A stretch of 64,000 bases of DNA from an uncultured Collinsella sp. GTDB taxonomy: Bacteria; Actinomycetota; Coriobacteriia; Coriobacteriales; Coriobacteriaceae. The notes beneath the pieces were generated by a model, which worked only from the letters and a program-made list of their open reading frames with translations, was not told the origin of the DNA and ran no database searches. Both the position numbers and the translations under genes were made by a program. Below, piece after piece: positions 16,341 through 25,057 of the stretch (within the stretch, counting starts at the first letter, position 1; each line of letters begins with the position of its first letter). The stretch covers positions 31,767 through 95,766 of the forward strand of contig CAUAJB010000001.1 in the NCBI GenBank assembly GCA_958429225.1, written 5' to 3'.

Positions 16341-17022
16341 AGGCGTGCTGTACGGGGTGGGAACGGGGCCTGGCGACCCCGAGCTGCTCACGATCAAGGC
16401 CGTCCGCACAATCGAATCGTGTCCGGTCATCGCCGCGCCGCAGACGGCGGACGGGGCCATGGTCGCGCTCGATATCGTGCGCGGCGCCGTCGACCTTACA
16501 GGCAAGACGGTGATCCCCGTGCGGTTCTCGATGACGCGCGACGCCGAGCGCCGCGCGGCCGAGCATGCCTCGCTTGTTCGCGAGCTTGTCGCGCACCTGG
16601 ATGCGGCCCGCGACGTCGCGCTGCTGAACCTGGGGGACCCGAGCATCTACGCCACCTTCCAGCGCATAGCGCCCGACGTGCGCGCCCGCGGGTTCGAGGC
16701 GCGTGCCATTCCCGGCGTGCCGAGCTTCTGCGCGGTCGCCGCGGCGCTCGAGCGCGACCTCACGCCCGAGATGTCGTCGCCTCTGCATATCGTGCCCGGC
16801 GGCTACGACGACGTGCGCCGCGCAATCGGCTGGCCGGGGACGAAGGTGATCATGAAGGCGCGCCGTTCGCTTGCGGACACGAAGCGCATCCTTCGCGAGG
16901 AGGGCGCCTTCGACGGTGCCGAGCTCGTAGAGGACTGTGGGCTTCCGGGCGAGCGCGTGTACCGCTCGCTCGACGATGTGCCCGATCGGGGCAGCTACTT
17001 CTCGACGATGGTGGTGCGCTAG
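16333..17022 (+). CDS. cbiL: Cobalt-factor II / precorrin-2 C20-methyltransferase
   Basis: Adds the C20 methyl to cobalt-factor II in the anaerobic branch. The protein (229 residues) has GVLYGVGTGPGDPELLTIKAV, the CbiL/CobI hallmark opening, then LLNLGDPSIYATFQRI and RAIPGVPSFCAVAAAL. The start lies inside the end of cbiD (8-nt overlap) with a G-rich ribosome site just before it, and the stop abuts cbiG. Confidence 0.94.
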   Translation: MSKGVLYGVGTGPGDPELLTIKAVRTIESCPVIAAPQTADGAMVALDIVRGAVDLTGKTVIPVRFSMTRDAERRAAEHASLVRELVAHLDAARDVALLNLGDPSIYATFQRIAPDVRARGFEARAIPGVPSFCAVAAALERDLTPEMSSPLHIVPGGYDDVRRAIGWPGTKVIMKARRSLADTKRILREEGAFDGAELVEDCGLPGERVYRSLDDVPDRGSYFSTMVVR

Positions 17023-18156
17023 ATGAGGGTTTCCTGCATAGCGTTCACTGAGAGGGGGTATGCGTTGGCGGAGCGCACCGCACGCGCGCTTTCCGATTGC
17101 GCGCAGACAGGTGAAGATGATCCTGGCTGGGACGTTTCCGTTTCACGCGGGTTCGGCGAGGGGAAGGCCGACTTGCGCGCATGGACGGCGCTCGCGTGGG
17201 AAGCGTCGGACGCGCTTCTGTTCGTGGGCGCGGCGGGCATCGCCGTGCGGGCGATCGCGCCGCATGTCGCCTCGAAGGCAACCGATTCCGCGGTTGTGGC
17301 GATCGACGAGGCGGGGCGCTTTGCCGTCCCGCTTTTGTCGGGGCATTTGGGCGGCGCGAACGAGCTTGCGCAAACTGTGGCACGCGCGGCAGGGGCCATC
17401 CCCGTCATCACCACGGCGACCGACGTCCGCGGCGTGTGGGCGGTGGATACGTGGGCGCGCCGTGCGGGTCTCGCCGTTTCGAATCCCGAAGCCATCAAGC
17501 GAGTGTCGGCGCGGCTGCTTTCGGGCGGGCGCGTGGCGCTCTATTCCGACATGCCGATTTCGGGACAGCCGCCTAAGGGGGTTGACATTGCGTCAAACCG
17601 CGCTCGGGCCGATATCGTCGTGTCGCCGTTCGCTGGCGCGAATGCAGGTGCGTCCGTTCGCGCGGCGGAGACAACGGGCGAGGTCGTGCCCGCCGGTGAG
17701 ACGGGGAAGCCGGCGGGCGTGCGGGCGCAGGCGCCTGCGCCCGAGCCGCTTTGCCTTGTCGTGCCCTGCATCGTTGCGGGCATAGGGTGCCGTCGCGGTG
17801 CGTGCGCCGAAGCGATTGGGGAGGCGTTTCTTCTCGCGTGCGGGCAGGCGGGCATCTCGCCTTCGGCCGTGCGCGAGGCGGCGACGATCGACGTGAAGGC
17901 GCACGAGGAGGGTCTGCTCGCCTTCTGCCGCGCGCGCAATATCCCGCTTGCGACGTATTCCGCAGAGGAGTTGTCGCAGGTCGAAGGCAGCGTTTCGCCA
18001 TCTGATTTCGTGCGCGCGACGGTGGGGGTCGACAACGTGTGCGAGCGCGCGGCGCTCGCGGACGGGGGCAAACTTATCTTCCCAAAGCTCGCTCACGGCG
18101 GCGTGACCGTCGCGTTTTCCAAGGTAACTATCGAACTTTCGTTTAAGGAGCGGTGA
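17023..18156 (+). CDS. cbiG: Cobalt-precorrin-5A hydrolase
   Basis: CbiG opens the delta-lactone of cobalt-precorrin-5A and releases acetaldehyde, a step unique to the anaerobic route. The 377-residue product shows the N-terminal domain motif FVGAAGIAVRAIAPHVASKATD, the central LLSGHLGGANELA with TTATDVRGVWAVD, and the C-terminal domain beginning CIVAGIGCRRGA and reaching TVGVDNVCERAAL. Between the domains is an Ala/Gly/Pro-rich linker (about residues 205-245). The start abuts cbiL and the stop overlaps cbiH by one base. Confidence 0.93.
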   Translation: MRVSCIAFTERGYALAERTARALSDCAQTGEDDPGWDVSVSRGFGEGKADLRAWTALAWEASDALLFVGAAGIAVRAIAPHVASKATDSAVVAIDEAGRFAVPLLSGHLGGANELAQTVARAAGAIPVITTATDVRGVWAVDTWARRAGLAVSNPEAIKRVSARLLSGGRVALYSDMPISGQPPKGVDIASNRARADIVVSPFAGANAGASVRAAETTGEVVPAGETGKPAGVRAQAPAPEPLCLVVPCIVAGIGCRRGACAEAIGEAFLLACGQAGISPSAVREAATIDVKAHEEGLLAFCRARNIPLATYSAEELSQVEGSVSPSDFVRATVGVDNVCERAALADGGKLIFPKLAHGGVTVAFSKVTIELSFKER

Positions 18157-18899
18157 TGGGAAAGCTCTTCGTGGTGGGGATCGGCCCGGGCGGCCCCGAC
18201 GGCATGACGATTGCGGCTCGGCGCGCGCTCGAGGCGGCCGACACCGTTGTGGGGTACACGAAATACGTGGAGCTCGCGCTCGCCGCCGTGCCCGACGTGG
18301 CGCATCTCGCGACGCCGATGATGCACGAGGTCGAACGGTGCCGCCTGGCGCTTTCGCGTGCGCAGAGCGGAGAAGCCGTGGCGCTCGTGTGCAGCGGTGA
18401 CGCGGGCGTGTACGGCATGGCGAGCCCCGTGCTGGAGCTTGCGGAGGACTACCCCGATGTAGACGTGGAAGTTATCGCCGGGGCCACCGCGGCTCAAAGC
18501 GGGTCGGCGGTGCTCGGCGCCCCGCTTGCCCACGACTTCGCGGTCGTGTCGCTCTCCGACTTGCTCACGCCGTGGGAGGTCATCGAGCGCAGGCTCGCCG
18601 CCGTGGCGATCGCCGACTTCTGCATCTGTTTGTACAACCCGCGCAGCAGAAAGCGCGCCGACAGGCTCTCGCGCGCGGCGAAGATTATGCTCGAATGGAA
18701 GGCCCCCGACACGCTCTGCGGTTGGGTACGCAACATCGGGCGCGAGGGGCAGCAGTCGGGCATGTGCAGGCTCTCCGAGCTGGGGGAGCTCGATGCAGAC
18801 ATGTTCACCACCGTGTTCGTCGGCAACGCGGGCACGAAGCGCGTAGGCGGCCGTATGGTCACGCCGCGCGGGTATCGGGAGATTCCATGCGAAAGGTAA
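18156..18899 (+). CDS. cbiH: Cobalt-precorrin-3 C17-methyltransferase
   Basis: CbiH methylates C17 and triggers ring contraction to form the corrin skeleton. The ~247-residue enzyme begins KLFVVGIGPGGPDGMTIAAR, has VVGYTKYVEL, VCSGDAGVYGMASPVLEL, the IAGATAAQSGSAVLGAPLAHDF and LSDLLTPWEVIERRL segments that mark CbiH/CobJ, and NPRSRKRADRL. The ATG at 18156 follows AAGGAG (18145-18150). It overlaps the cbiG stop by one base and the cbiET start by 13 nt. No extra iron-sulfur domain is fused. Confidence 0.94.
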   Translation: MGKLFVVGIGPGGPDGMTIAARRALEAADTVVGYTKYVELALAAVPDVAHLATPMMHEVERCRLALSRAQSGEAVALVCSGDAGVYGMASPVLELAEDYPDVDVEVIAGATAAQSGSAVLGAPLAHDFAVVSLSDLLTPWEVIERRLAAVAIADFCICLYNPRSRKRADRLSRAAKIMLEWKAPDTLCGWVRNIGREGQQSGMCRLSELGELDADMFTTVFVGNAGTKRVGGRMVTPRGYREIPCER

Positions 18900-20236
18900 C
18901 GATTATCGGGGCGGGGCCCGGAAACGCCGACTTGCTCTCGCGCGCGGCGCTCGACGCGATCGACATCGCCGACGTGGTCATCGGCGCTCATCGCGCGCTT
19001 GTTGGCATCGACGTGCCGCCCGACGTGGTGAGATGCGAGCTCGTGAAGACGGCGGACATCGTCGCCGCGCTCACCGATGCGGCGTCGTGGCAGCGCGCCG
19101 TGGTCGTGATGACGGGCGATGTGGGGCTGTTCAGCGGCGCGCGCCGCCTGGCGGAGGCAATCTCCGGCGACGCGCAGGTGGACGTGCGCATCATTCCCGG
19201 CATAAGCTCAGCGTCGTATCTCGCCGCGTGCCTCGCGCGTCCATGGCAGGATTGGCGCTTCGCGAGCGCTCACGGCGTGGCGTGCGACATCGTGGCCGAG
19301 GCCGAGCGCGCAGGTGAGCTCTTCCTCGTCACGTCGGGCGGGGAAGACCCCTCGCGGCTTTCGGGCGAGCTTGTGCAGGCGGGCTTCGGGGACGCGCGCG
19401 TGACGGTGGCCGAGCGCCTGTCGTACCCCGACGAGCGTATCACCTGCGCGACCGCAAGTGAAATCGCAGGTCAGACGTTCGACGACTTGAACGTGATGCT
19501 TATCGATTTCGCAGGTGGCGCCGGGTCGCCTGCGGGCTCTAGCGCAGCCTCCGAGGCGCCGGCCGGCGCGTCTGCATCCGCGGCGGCTTCTTCCGCGGCG
19601 GACCCTGCGGGCGCATCCCGCGCCGCGAGCTCCCGCTGGCCGTACGCTTCCTCGGGCATTCCCGACGAGCTCTTCATCCGCGGCGAAGTTCCCATGACCA
19701 AGCAGGAGGTGCGCGCCGTCGCGCTCGCGAAGCTGCGCCTTACCGCGACCGACACCGTGTGGGACGTCGGCGCCGGCACGGGGAGCGTGTCGATCGAGGC
19801 GGCGCTCGTCGCGCGAGCGGGCTCGGTATGGGCGGTGGAGCGCAACGCGGCCGGCGTGCGGCTCATCCGAGAGAACGCGGATGCATTCGGGTGCGGCAAC
19901 GTGCATGCGGTCCCCGGTGTCGCCCCCGATGCGCTCGCGAAACTGCCCGTCCCCGACGCCGTGTTCGTCGGCGGGAGTGCGTGCGAGCTTCCCTCCATCG
20001 TGGAGGCGGCGCTCGAGAAGAACTCGCAGGTTCGCCTGTGCGTGCCATGCGTCACCGTTGAGACGCTCACCGAGGCGTGCGCGCTCCTCTCGGGTTCGCG
20101 CTTTAAGGGGTTCGAGGCGTGCCAGGTGTCGGCCGCCCGCGCCGAGGCTGTAGGCTCGCACCATCTTATGAAGGCGCAAAACCCCGTGTTCCTCGTCAGC
20201 GCGCGTGGTGCAGGTGGGGAAGGCGGCGCCCGGTGA
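18887..20236 (+). CDS. cbiET: CbiE-CbiT fusion: cobalt-precorrin C5,C15-methyltransferase and C12-decarboxylase
   Basis: A 449-residue bifunctional enzyme. Residues 1-~205 are CbiE (VTIIGAGPGNADLLSRAAL, VMTGDVGLFSGARRLAE, IIPGISSASYLAACLARPW). Residues ~260-449 are CbiT (GIPDELFIRGEVPMTKQEVR, VWDVGAGTGSVSIEAAL, VERNAAGVRLIRENADAFG). They are joined by a ~45-residue Ala/Ser/Gly linker. It methylates C5 and C15 and decarboxylates the C12 acetate. The fusion is arranged like CobL of the aerobic pathway. The ATG at 18887 lies inside the end of cbiH, and the stop overlaps the GTG of cbiA. Confidence 0.93.
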   Translation: MRKVTIIGAGPGNADLLSRAALDAIDIADVVIGAHRALVGIDVPPDVVRCELVKTADIVAALTDAASWQRAVVVMTGDVGLFSGARRLAEAISGDAQVDVRIIPGISSASYLAACLARPWQDWRFASAHGVACDIVAEAERAGELFLVTSGGEDPSRLSGELVQAGFGDARVTVAERLSYPDERITCATASEIAGQTFDDLNVMLIDFAGGAGSPAGSSAASEAPAGASASAAASSAADPAGASRAASSRWPYASSGIPDELFIRGEVPMTKQEVRAVALAKLRLTATDTVWDVGAGTGSVSIEAALVARAGSVWAVERNAAGVRLIRENADAFGCGNVHAVPGVAPDALAKLPVPDAVFVGGSACELPSIVEAALEKNSQVRLCVPCVTVETLTEACALLSGSRFKGFEACQVSAARAEAVGSHHLMKAQNPVFLVSARGAGGEGGAR

Positions 20237-21615
20237 GCACGTCCATTCCGCGCTTCATGGTCGCTGCGCCCTCGAGCGGGAGCGGCAAGACGGTCGTAAC
20301 GTGCGCGCTCCTGCGCGCGCTCGCGCGCCGCGGCCTTGCATGCGCGGCCTTCAAATGCGGCCCCGACTACATTGACCCGCTCTTTCATCGCCGCGTCGTG
20401 GGTACGCGCTCGGGCAACTTAGACGGCTTCTTCACCGACGCTCCGACGCTGCGCGCCCTGCTCGCACGCGGCGCCGCGGGCGCGGATGTCGCGGTGCTCG
20501 AGGGGGTCATGGGCTTCTACGACGGCATGGCGCCCGGCGTGGCCGACGCGAGCAGCTACCAGGTTGCGCGCGACACGGAAACGCCGGTCGTTTTAGTGGT
20601 GAACGGGCGCGGGGCGTCTTTATCGCTCGCCGCCGTAATCCGCGGCATCGCCGAGTTCCTGCCTTGTGCGAACGTGCGCGGCGTCGTGCTGAACAAGACG
20701 GGCGCCGCTGCCTGCGCCTACGCGGCGCCTGCGATCGAGAAGCACACGGGCGTCGCGGTTTTGGGTAATATCCCCGCCGACGAGGCGTTCTCGCTCGAAA
20801 GCCGGCATCTGGGGCTTGTGACCGCCGACGAGGTCAAGCAGCTCTCCGCGCGCATCGGCAAGATGGCCGAGCTGGTGGAAAAGAGCGTCGACGTCGATCG
20901 CTTGCTCGAAATAGCGGCGACGGCACCCGATATCCGCGAGGAACCTTACCGGTTGGAGCCGATCGCGGGAGCGCGGCCCATCGTCGCCGTCGCGCGTGAC
21001 GAGGCGTTCTCGTTCTACTACGAGGAGAACCTGCGCGCGCTCGAGGACCTGGGTTGCGAGCTGGCCTTTTTCAGCCCCCTGTGTGATAGCGAGTTGCCCC
21101 GGGGGACAAGCGCCCTCTATCTGGGAGGCGGCTACCCGGAGCTCCATGCGCGGCAGCTCTCCGAGAACGCGCCGATGCGCGAGGCGGTGCGGCGCGCGGT
21201 GGAATCCGGCATGCCGACGGTCGCCGAATGCGGTGGGTTTCTGTACCTGCAGCGCGAAATCGCCGATAGCGAGGGGCGGCGCTGGCCTGTTGCGGGCGCC
21301 CTTGAGGGAGCAAGCGAGAACGGGGGAAGGCTGTCCCATTTCGGGTACGTGGAGCTCACTTCCCAACGCGACGGGCTCTACGGGCCGCGCGGCACACGCA
21401 TCCGCGCGCACGAGTTCCACTACTGGCAGTCCACCTGCCCGGGCGGCGACTTCTGGGCGCAGAAGCCCCGGCGCGACAAGGGCTGGCCGTGCATGACGAC
21501 CACCCCGTCCCTGGTTGCGGGCTTCCCGCATGTGTACTATCCTGCGAACCCCGACGTTGCGCGCGCGTTCGCGTCTGCCACAGCGTCGTTCGCAGAGAGG
21601 AGACGGCATGGCTGA
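20233..21615 (+). CDS. cbiA: Cobyrinic acid a,c-diamide synthase
   Basis: CbiA/CobB amidates the a and c acetate side chains using glutamine and ATP. The product (460 residues from GTG 20233) has an N-terminal dethiobiotin-synthetase-like ATPase (MVAAPSSGSGKTVVTCALL, FKCGPDYIDPLFH, LEGVMGFYDG) and a C-terminal class I amidotransferase-like domain (LYLGGGYPELHA, ESGMPTVAECGGFLYLQ with Cys nucleophile, and a His in HEFHYW). The GTG overlaps the cbiET stop; an ATG at 20257 is an alternative. It overlaps cobT by 8 nt. Confidence 0.93.
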   Translation: MSTSIPRFMVAAPSSGSGKTVVTCALLRALARRGLACAAFKCGPDYIDPLFHRRVVGTRSGNLDGFFTDAPTLRALLARGAAGADVAVLEGVMGFYDGMAPGVADASSYQVARDTETPVVLVVNGRGASLSLAAVIRGIAEFLPCANVRGVVLNKTGAAACAYAAPAIEKHTGVAVLGNIPADEAFSLESRHLGLVTADEVKQLSARIGKMAELVEKSVDVDRLLEIAATAPDIREEPYRLEPIAGARPIVAVARDEAFSFYYEENLRALEDLGCELAFFSPLCDSELPRGTSALYLGGGYPELHARQLSENAPMREAVRRAVESGMPTVAECGGFLYLQREIADSEGRRWPVAGALEGASENGGRLSHFGYVELTSQRDGLYGPRGTRIRAHEFHYWQSTCPGGDFWAQKPRRDKGWPCMTTTPSLVAGFPHVYYPANPDVARAFASATASFAERRRHG

Positions 21616-22750
21616 AGCAACCGAAACCGCGCTTGCCTGCATCCGTGAGGAAGTCGAGCGCGCGTTCTCGTCGGCGCCGGGTGCCGTGCTCGAAGCCGCG
21701 CTCTCCCGGATCGCGCCCGCAGACGAGTGCGCCCGCGCCGCCGCGTACGCCGCGTGGGACTCTATCGCGCACCCCTTGGGGGGATTGGGCGACTTTGAAG
21801 ACGCCGTCGCGTGTATCGCCGCAGCTCAGGGGAGCGCCGAGGTGGCCGAGTTTCCCCGTGCACTCGCGGTATTCTTCTCCGACAACGGGGTCGTTGCCGA
21901 AGGCGTGTCGCAAAGCGGGCAAGACGTGACGCGAGCCGTCGCGCGCAACATGTGCGAGGGGGCCACGAGCGCCTGCCGCATGGCGGCGTTCGCGGGTGCC
22001 GAGGTCGTGCCCGTCGACGTGGGTATGGCCCGGGGCATAGAAGACACGCGCATGGTGCGCGCGAACGTGCGGCGGGGGAGCGGCAACATCGCGCACGGCT
22101 CCGCTATGTCTCGCGATGGGGCCGTTCGCGCGATCGAGGTCGGAATTGCCGTCGCGTGCGGACTTGCCCGCGCCGGCGTGCGCCTTTTCGCCGCGGGCGA
22201 GATGGGCATCGGCAACACGACCACCTCGGCGGCGGTGGCCGCAGTGCTCATCCGGGCGGACGCGCGGAGCCTCGTCGGGCGCGGCGCGGGGCTCTCGGAC
22301 GCCTCGCTCGCGCGCAAGCGCGACGTGGTCGAGCGCGCTATCGACGCGAACTCGCCCGATCCCGCCGACCCGATCGACGTGCTCTCGAAGGTCGGCGGCT
22401 TCGACATCGCGGCGATGTGCGGCTTCTACCTGGGGGCCGCGGCCTCGAAGGCGCCGGCGCTCCTCGACGGGGTCATATCATGCACGGCGGCCCTGTGCGC
22501 GGCGCGCCTGTGCCCTAACGCCTTGGGCTACCTCGTGGGCACCCACGTATCAAGCGAACCGGCAAGCCAGGAGCTCCTTCGCGAGCTCGGCATAAAGGCA
22601 CCCCTCGACGCAGGCATGCACTTGGGCGAGGGCGCGGGCGCCATGGCGTATCTGCCCCTTCTGGATTCGGCGCTGCGCGTGTACCGGGATGGGAAGACGT
22701 TCACGGCGACTGGCATGGCTGCTTACGAGCATTTCGAGGCCGGGAAATGA
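21608..22750 (+). CDS. cobT: Nicotinate-nucleotide:dimethylbenzimidazole phosphoribosyltransferase
   Basis: CobT activates the lower-ligand base to its alpha-riboside phosphate. The 380-residue enzyme shows FFSDNGVVAEGVSQSGQDVT, the glycine-rich FAAGEMGIGNTTTSAAVAA and the C-terminal LDAGMHLGEGAGAMAYLPLLDSAL with the catalytic Glu. The ATG at 21608 follows GAGAGGAGA and lies inside the end of cbiA. Which base is used cannot be told; no bza genes for dimethylbenzimidazole are in the window. Confidence 0.94.
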   Translation: MAEATETALACIREEVERAFSSAPGAVLEAALSRIAPADECARAAAYAAWDSIAHPLGGLGDFEDAVACIAAAQGSAEVAEFPRALAVFFSDNGVVAEGVSQSGQDVTRAVARNMCEGATSACRMAAFAGAEVVPVDVGMARGIEDTRMVRANVRRGSGNIAHGSAMSRDGAVRAIEVGIAVACGLARAGVRLFAAGEMGIGNTTTSAAVAAVLIRADARSLVGRGAGLSDASLARKRDVVERAIDANSPDPADPIDVLSKVGGFDIAAMCGFYLGAAASKAPALLDGVISCTAALCAARLCPNALGYLVGTHVSSEPASQELLRELGIKAPLDAGMHLGEGAGAMAYLPLLDSALRVYRDGKTFTATGMAAYEHFEAGK

Positions 22751-23295
22751 CGGTGACGCTCGTCATCGGCGCCGCCGCGAGCGGCAAGAGCGCCTACGCC
22801 GAGTCCCTGTGCCTTGGGCACGACGGCCCCCGCGTGTACCTGGCAACGATGGAGCCCTTCGGGGAAGAGGGCGCCCGCCGCATCGCGCGCCATCGGGCGC
22901 TGCGCGAGGGCAAGGGGTTTTCCACCCTCGAGCGCACGCGTGACGTGGGCGCCGCAGTGCCCGGGCTTCCGCGCGGCTGCACGCTTCTTTTGGAGGACGT
23001 GGGCAACCTGGTTGCGAACGAGCTCTTCGCGGAAGGCGGCTTGTCCCCACTTGACCCCGACGCTGCGGCGCGCGAGGTGCTCGGAGGCATCGAACGGCTC
23101 GCTCAGGCCGCTGAGTATACGGTGGTGGTCACCGTCGACGTGTTCGCCGATGGGATGCGCTACGATGAGGGGACCGAGGCATGGAGGCGCGCGCTCGCGC
23201 GCGTGAACGCGGGCGTGGCGGCGTTGGCCGACCGCGCAGTCGAAGTGGTATGCGGGATTCCCGTGTGGATGAAAGGCGAAGGACCTACAAGGTGA
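22747..23295 (+). CDS. cobU: Adenosylcobinamide kinase / adenosylcobinamide-phosphate guanylyltransferase
   Basis: CobU phosphorylates adenosylcobinamide and attaches GMP before nucleotide-loop assembly. The 182-residue protein has the P-loop GAAASGKSAYAESL, the RIARHRALRE segment whose His is guanylylated in the family, and LLLEDVGNLVANELF with VVVTVDVFADGMRYDEGTEAWRRALARVN. ATGA overlap with cobT and GTGA overlap with cobS indicate coupled translation. A second, altered CobU domain lies two genes downstream. Confidence 0.9.
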   Translation: MTVTLVIGAAASGKSAYAESLCLGHDGPRVYLATMEPFGEEGARRIARHRALREGKGFSTLERTRDVGAAVPGLPRGCTLLLEDVGNLVANELFAEGGLSPLDPDAAAREVLGGIERLAQAAEYTVVVTVDVFADGMRYDEGTEAWRRALARVNAGVAALADRAVEVVCGIPVWMKGEGPTR

Positions 23296-24059
23296 AGATA
23301 GCAGAGGCAATCGGCGCGGCGTTCGGAACGTTCTCGCGCATCCCCGTCCCGAAATCGGCCTGGACCGATTTCGGATCAACCCATGCGCTTGCCGCGTTTC
23401 CCCTGGTGGGCGTTGCGGAAGGCTTCCTCATGACGGCGTGGGGGCACGTGGCGAACCTGCTCGGCGTGCCCGCGACCATCGTCGCGGCCGTGCTCGTGGC
23501 GTTGCCTGTGGCGGTGACGGGAGGCATTCACCTAGACGGGCTCTGCGACACCTCCGATGCGCTTGCAAGTTGGGCCCCGCGCGAGCGAAAGCTCGAGATC
23601 ATGCACGACCCGCGGGCGGGCGCCTTTGGGGTCATTGGTGTTGTTGTGTACCTTATTCTGCAGTTTTCCCTTTTCACCGCGCTGCCGCTTACGGCGGGGG
23701 TGTTCCTCGCGCTTCTGTGCTCGCTCGTGTTCTCCCGCGCGCTTTCGGGGCTTGCCGTTGAATGCTGGCCTGCCGCGCGGGCTGACGGCATGGCCGCGGG
23801 GCTCTCGCCTGCGAAGAAGCGCGCGGCGATCGTCGTGCCGCTTTGCGCTTTCGCTGCGGCTTCGGCTGCAGGGATGGTCGCGTGCGCTCAGGCCGTCGGC
23901 GCCCTTATGGCGGTGGCGGGGCTTTTGGTGCTCGCGTGGTACCGCCATGTTGCCCTGTCCCGCTTCGGTGGGGTGACGGGGGATTTGGCCGGATGGTTTC
24001 TGCAATGGGCCGAGCTCGCGATGCTTGCCATGCTAGTGGCGGGGGGCATGCTCCTATGA
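23292..24059 (+). CDS. cobS: Adenosylcobinamide-GDP ribazoletransferase (cobalamin synthase)
   Basis: CobS joins adenosylcobinamide-GDP and alpha-ribazole in the membrane, completing the lower loop. The 255-residue protein has several hydrophobic helices and the family motifs FSRIPVP near the start, ITGGIHLDGLCDTSDAL-type segment (here VTGGIHLDGLCDTSDALAS), and KLEIMHDPRAGAFGVIGVV. The GTG at 23292 overlaps the cobU stop. The stop overlaps the start of the CobU-CobC fusion. Confidence 0.94.
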   Translation: MKIAEAIGAAFGTFSRIPVPKSAWTDFGSTHALAAFPLVGVAEGFLMTAWGHVANLLGVPATIVAAVLVALPVAVTGGIHLDGLCDTSDALASWAPRERKLEIMHDPRAGAFGVIGVVVYLILQFSLFTALPLTAGVFLALLCSLVFSRALSGLAVECWPAARADGMAAGLSPAKKRAAIVVPLCAFAAASAAGMVACAQAVGALMAVAGLLVLAWYRHVALSRFGGVTGDLAGWFLQWAELAMLAMLVAGGMLL

Positions 24060-25057
24060 TGCTCGTGGTAGGTGGCGCACATTCGGGGAAGAGGACCTTC
24101 GTGCGCGAAAAGCTCGGGTTCGCGGCGGACGATTTCGTCGACGCGGCGCAGCTTGCGGAGGGCGGCGTGCCCGCTGCTTTTGTCGGCCGCGTCGCATACC
24201 GTGCTGAGGAACTCGTACGCGCGCTCGACGCTGACCGGGCGCTCGAGCGGCTGATCGGCTTCGACGCAGTGATTCTGCCCTTGGTCGGCTCGGGGGTCGT
24301 CCCCATGCGTGCGGAAGACGCCCAATGGCGCGAGCGCGCGGGGCGCCTGGGATGCGCGCTCGCTGCGCGCGCCGACGTCGTCGTGCGCATGACGTGCGGG
24401 ATTCCCCAGGTCATCAAAGGAAACCTTGCCGATGCGCCTCGAGGGACGCAGGGCGCGGGCGCGCCTTTGGAAGTCGTCTTCGTGCGCCATGGTGCCACGG
24501 CGGGCACGGAAGACCATCGCTACAGCGGGGCGGGCACCGACGAACCCCTGTCGTGCGCTGGCGAGCGCGCTTTGCGCGACCTCGCGTGCGATCGTGACGC
24601 GTTCCGTGTTTTCACGAGCGGCATGGCCCGCACCGACCAGACGGCACGCATCCTTTTCCCGAATGCGGAGCTTATGGCATGCCCCGGTCTGCGCGAGATG
24701 GATTTCGGTGACTTCGAGGGGCGAAGCGCCGCCGAGCTTAAAGAGGATGCGCGCTACCGCGCCTGGGTAGACTCCTGGTGCGAGACGTGCTGCCCGCATG
24801 GCGAGGGCAAGAGCGATTTCACCCGCCGCGTCGTCGCGGCGTTTCGGGAGGCGTGCGAATCGGAGCGCGCCCAGGGGAGTGGGCGCGCCGTCTTCGTCGT
24901 TCACGCGGGTACCGTGAAAGCGCTGCTTTCCGAGCTTGCTGTCCCGAAAATGGAATACTTCGACGTGCATACCGAGCCGGGCGGCGCATGGGCCGCCACC
25001 TGGGATGGGCGCTGCCTTCGCGACGTTCGCCCCGCTTCGGGGGGCGATGCCCGGTGA
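24056..25057 (+). CDS. CobU-like domain fused to CobC-type alpha-ribazole phosphatase
   Basis: A 333-residue two-domain protein. Residues 1-~125 are CobU-like: P-loop VVGGAHSGKR and the C-terminal CobU pattern LVGSGVVPMRAEDAQWRERA then GRLGCALAARADVVVRMTCG. The stretch that in CobU holds the guanylylated His and substrate loop is mostly missing, so kinase or guanylyl activity is doubtful. Residues ~140-325 are a histidine phosphatase: FVRHGATAGTEDHRYSG (catalytic RHG), ADELxxxGxxEA-type region, and FVVHAGTVKALL with the second His. The phosphatase part probably removes the phosphate from alpha-ribazole phosphate (CobC). It overlaps cobS and cbiB. Confidence 0.82.
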   Translation: MMLVVGGAHSGKRTFVREKLGFAADDFVDAAQLAEGGVPAAFVGRVAYRAEELVRALDADRALERLIGFDAVILPLVGSGVVPMRAEDAQWRERAGRLGCALAARADVVVRMTCGIPQVIKGNLADAPRGTQGAGAPLEVVFVRHGATAGTEDHRYSGAGTDEPLSCAGERALRDLACDRDAFRVFTSGMARTDQTARILFPNAELMACPGLREMDFGDFEGRSAAELKEDARYRAWVDSWCETCCPHGEGKSDFTRRVVAAFREACESERAQGSGRAVFVVHAGTVKALLSELAVPKMEYFDVHTEPGGAWAATWDGRCLRDVRPASGGDAR

